From assembly GCA_001557035.1 (NCBI GenBank), contig LSKJ01000061.1, forward strand, positions 1-5,082: 5,082 nt of DNA, given 5' to 3'. This document shows, one piece after another, positions 4,977 through 5,082 of this stretch. The notes beneath the pieces were generated by a model, which made no database searches, was not told where the DNA came from, and saw only the letters and a list, made by a program, of their open reading frames with translations. Position 1 is the stretch's first letter. Every line of letters starts with the position of its first letter. The stretch comes from Rhodospirillaceae bacterium CCH5-H10 (lineage in GTDB: Bacteria; Pseudomonadota; Alphaproteobacteria; Reyranellales; Reyranellaceae). The position numbers and the translations under genes are program-made.

Positions 4977-5082
4977 CCGTCCGGTTTCTTTCCGCGCGCT
5001 TTCGCAGGAGATGCGCGGCGCCCATCAGCGCGGCCGTCAGCACGATCGTGAGTGTCGAGACGGCGGCGATGGTCGGGTCGAT
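4954..5082 (-). CDS. ABC transporter inner-membrane permease, C-terminal fragment (cut by the right edge)
   Basis: The minus strand is open from the right edge to TGA at 4956-4954, giving the last 42 residues of a protein. It begins IDPTIAAVSTL, continues with a hydrophobic helix to about residue 26 (TIVLTAALMGAAHLL) and ends in a basic, polar tail (RKRAERNRTATSS...). 'PTIAAVSTL' followed by a final transmembrane helix and an Arg-rich cytoplasmic end is characteristic of PotC-type (spermidine/putrescine-like) ABC permeases, so the product is probably one permease of such an importer. The substrate cannot be known from this fragment. The gene lies tail to tail with the peroxiredoxin and overlaps its last 23 bases. 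No terminator is visible between them. Confidence 0.75.
   Translation of the reverse strand: MDPTIAAVSTLTIVLTAALMGAAHLLRKRAERNRTATSSAVA

Noticed and set aside
1..5082. Mobile element, phage, defence system or CRISPR content
   Set aside because: No transposase or integrase frame, no direct-repeat array and no terminal inverted repeats flanking a gene. All recognised genes are ordinary housekeeping or stress families with uniform base composition.

Overview
The window is high-G+C DNA with compact, strongly G/C-ending codon use. Its protein families and gene packing look like a free-living alphaproteobacterium (Rhodospirillales or Hyphomicrobiales type). This is inferred from protein style only; nothing in the window fixes a genus. 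There are five complete protein genes and two partial genes cut by the window edges. I see no tRNA, rRNA, CRISPR array, insertion sequence or phage gene.

Left part (1-2382): a two-component regulatory unit on the minus strand faces a periplasmic Do/DegP protease on the plus strand. The unit is an OmpR-type response regulator followed by the first 13 codons of what looks like its sensor kinase. The two sides share a 135-bp intergenic region. The simplest reading is an envelope-stress module in which the regulator controls its own operon and perhaps degP. The protease gene ends in a clear hairpin terminator.

Middle (2383-2690): about 300 bp without a protein gene but with four back-to-back hairpins. 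The last is a textbook intrinsic terminator on the plus strand. Because degP already has its own terminator, this stretch is the best candidate in the window for an undescribed small structured RNA. One hairpin looks like a dispersed palindromic (REP-like) repeat.

Right part (2691-5082): a small CoA-binding (YccU-type) protein on the minus strand and an Old Yellow Enzyme-family flavin oxidoreductase on the plus strand start only 13 bp apart. The minus-strand start sits directly after a perfect TATAAT box with no Shine-Dalgarno sequence, so it may be leaderless. Downstream of the oxidoreductase lies an exported PrxQ/BCP-like peroxiredoxin. Its ribosome-binding site and start codon are enclosed in a perfect 12-bp inverted repeat. 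The peroxiredoxin overlaps, tail to tail, the 3' end of an ABC-transporter permease gene that continues beyond the right edge.

Functionally the window groups envelope protein quality control (DegP plus two-component system) with redox and peroxide housekeeping (flavin reductase, periplasmic peroxiredoxin). No obviously new multi-gene system is present. The novelty candidates are at RNA and regulatory level.
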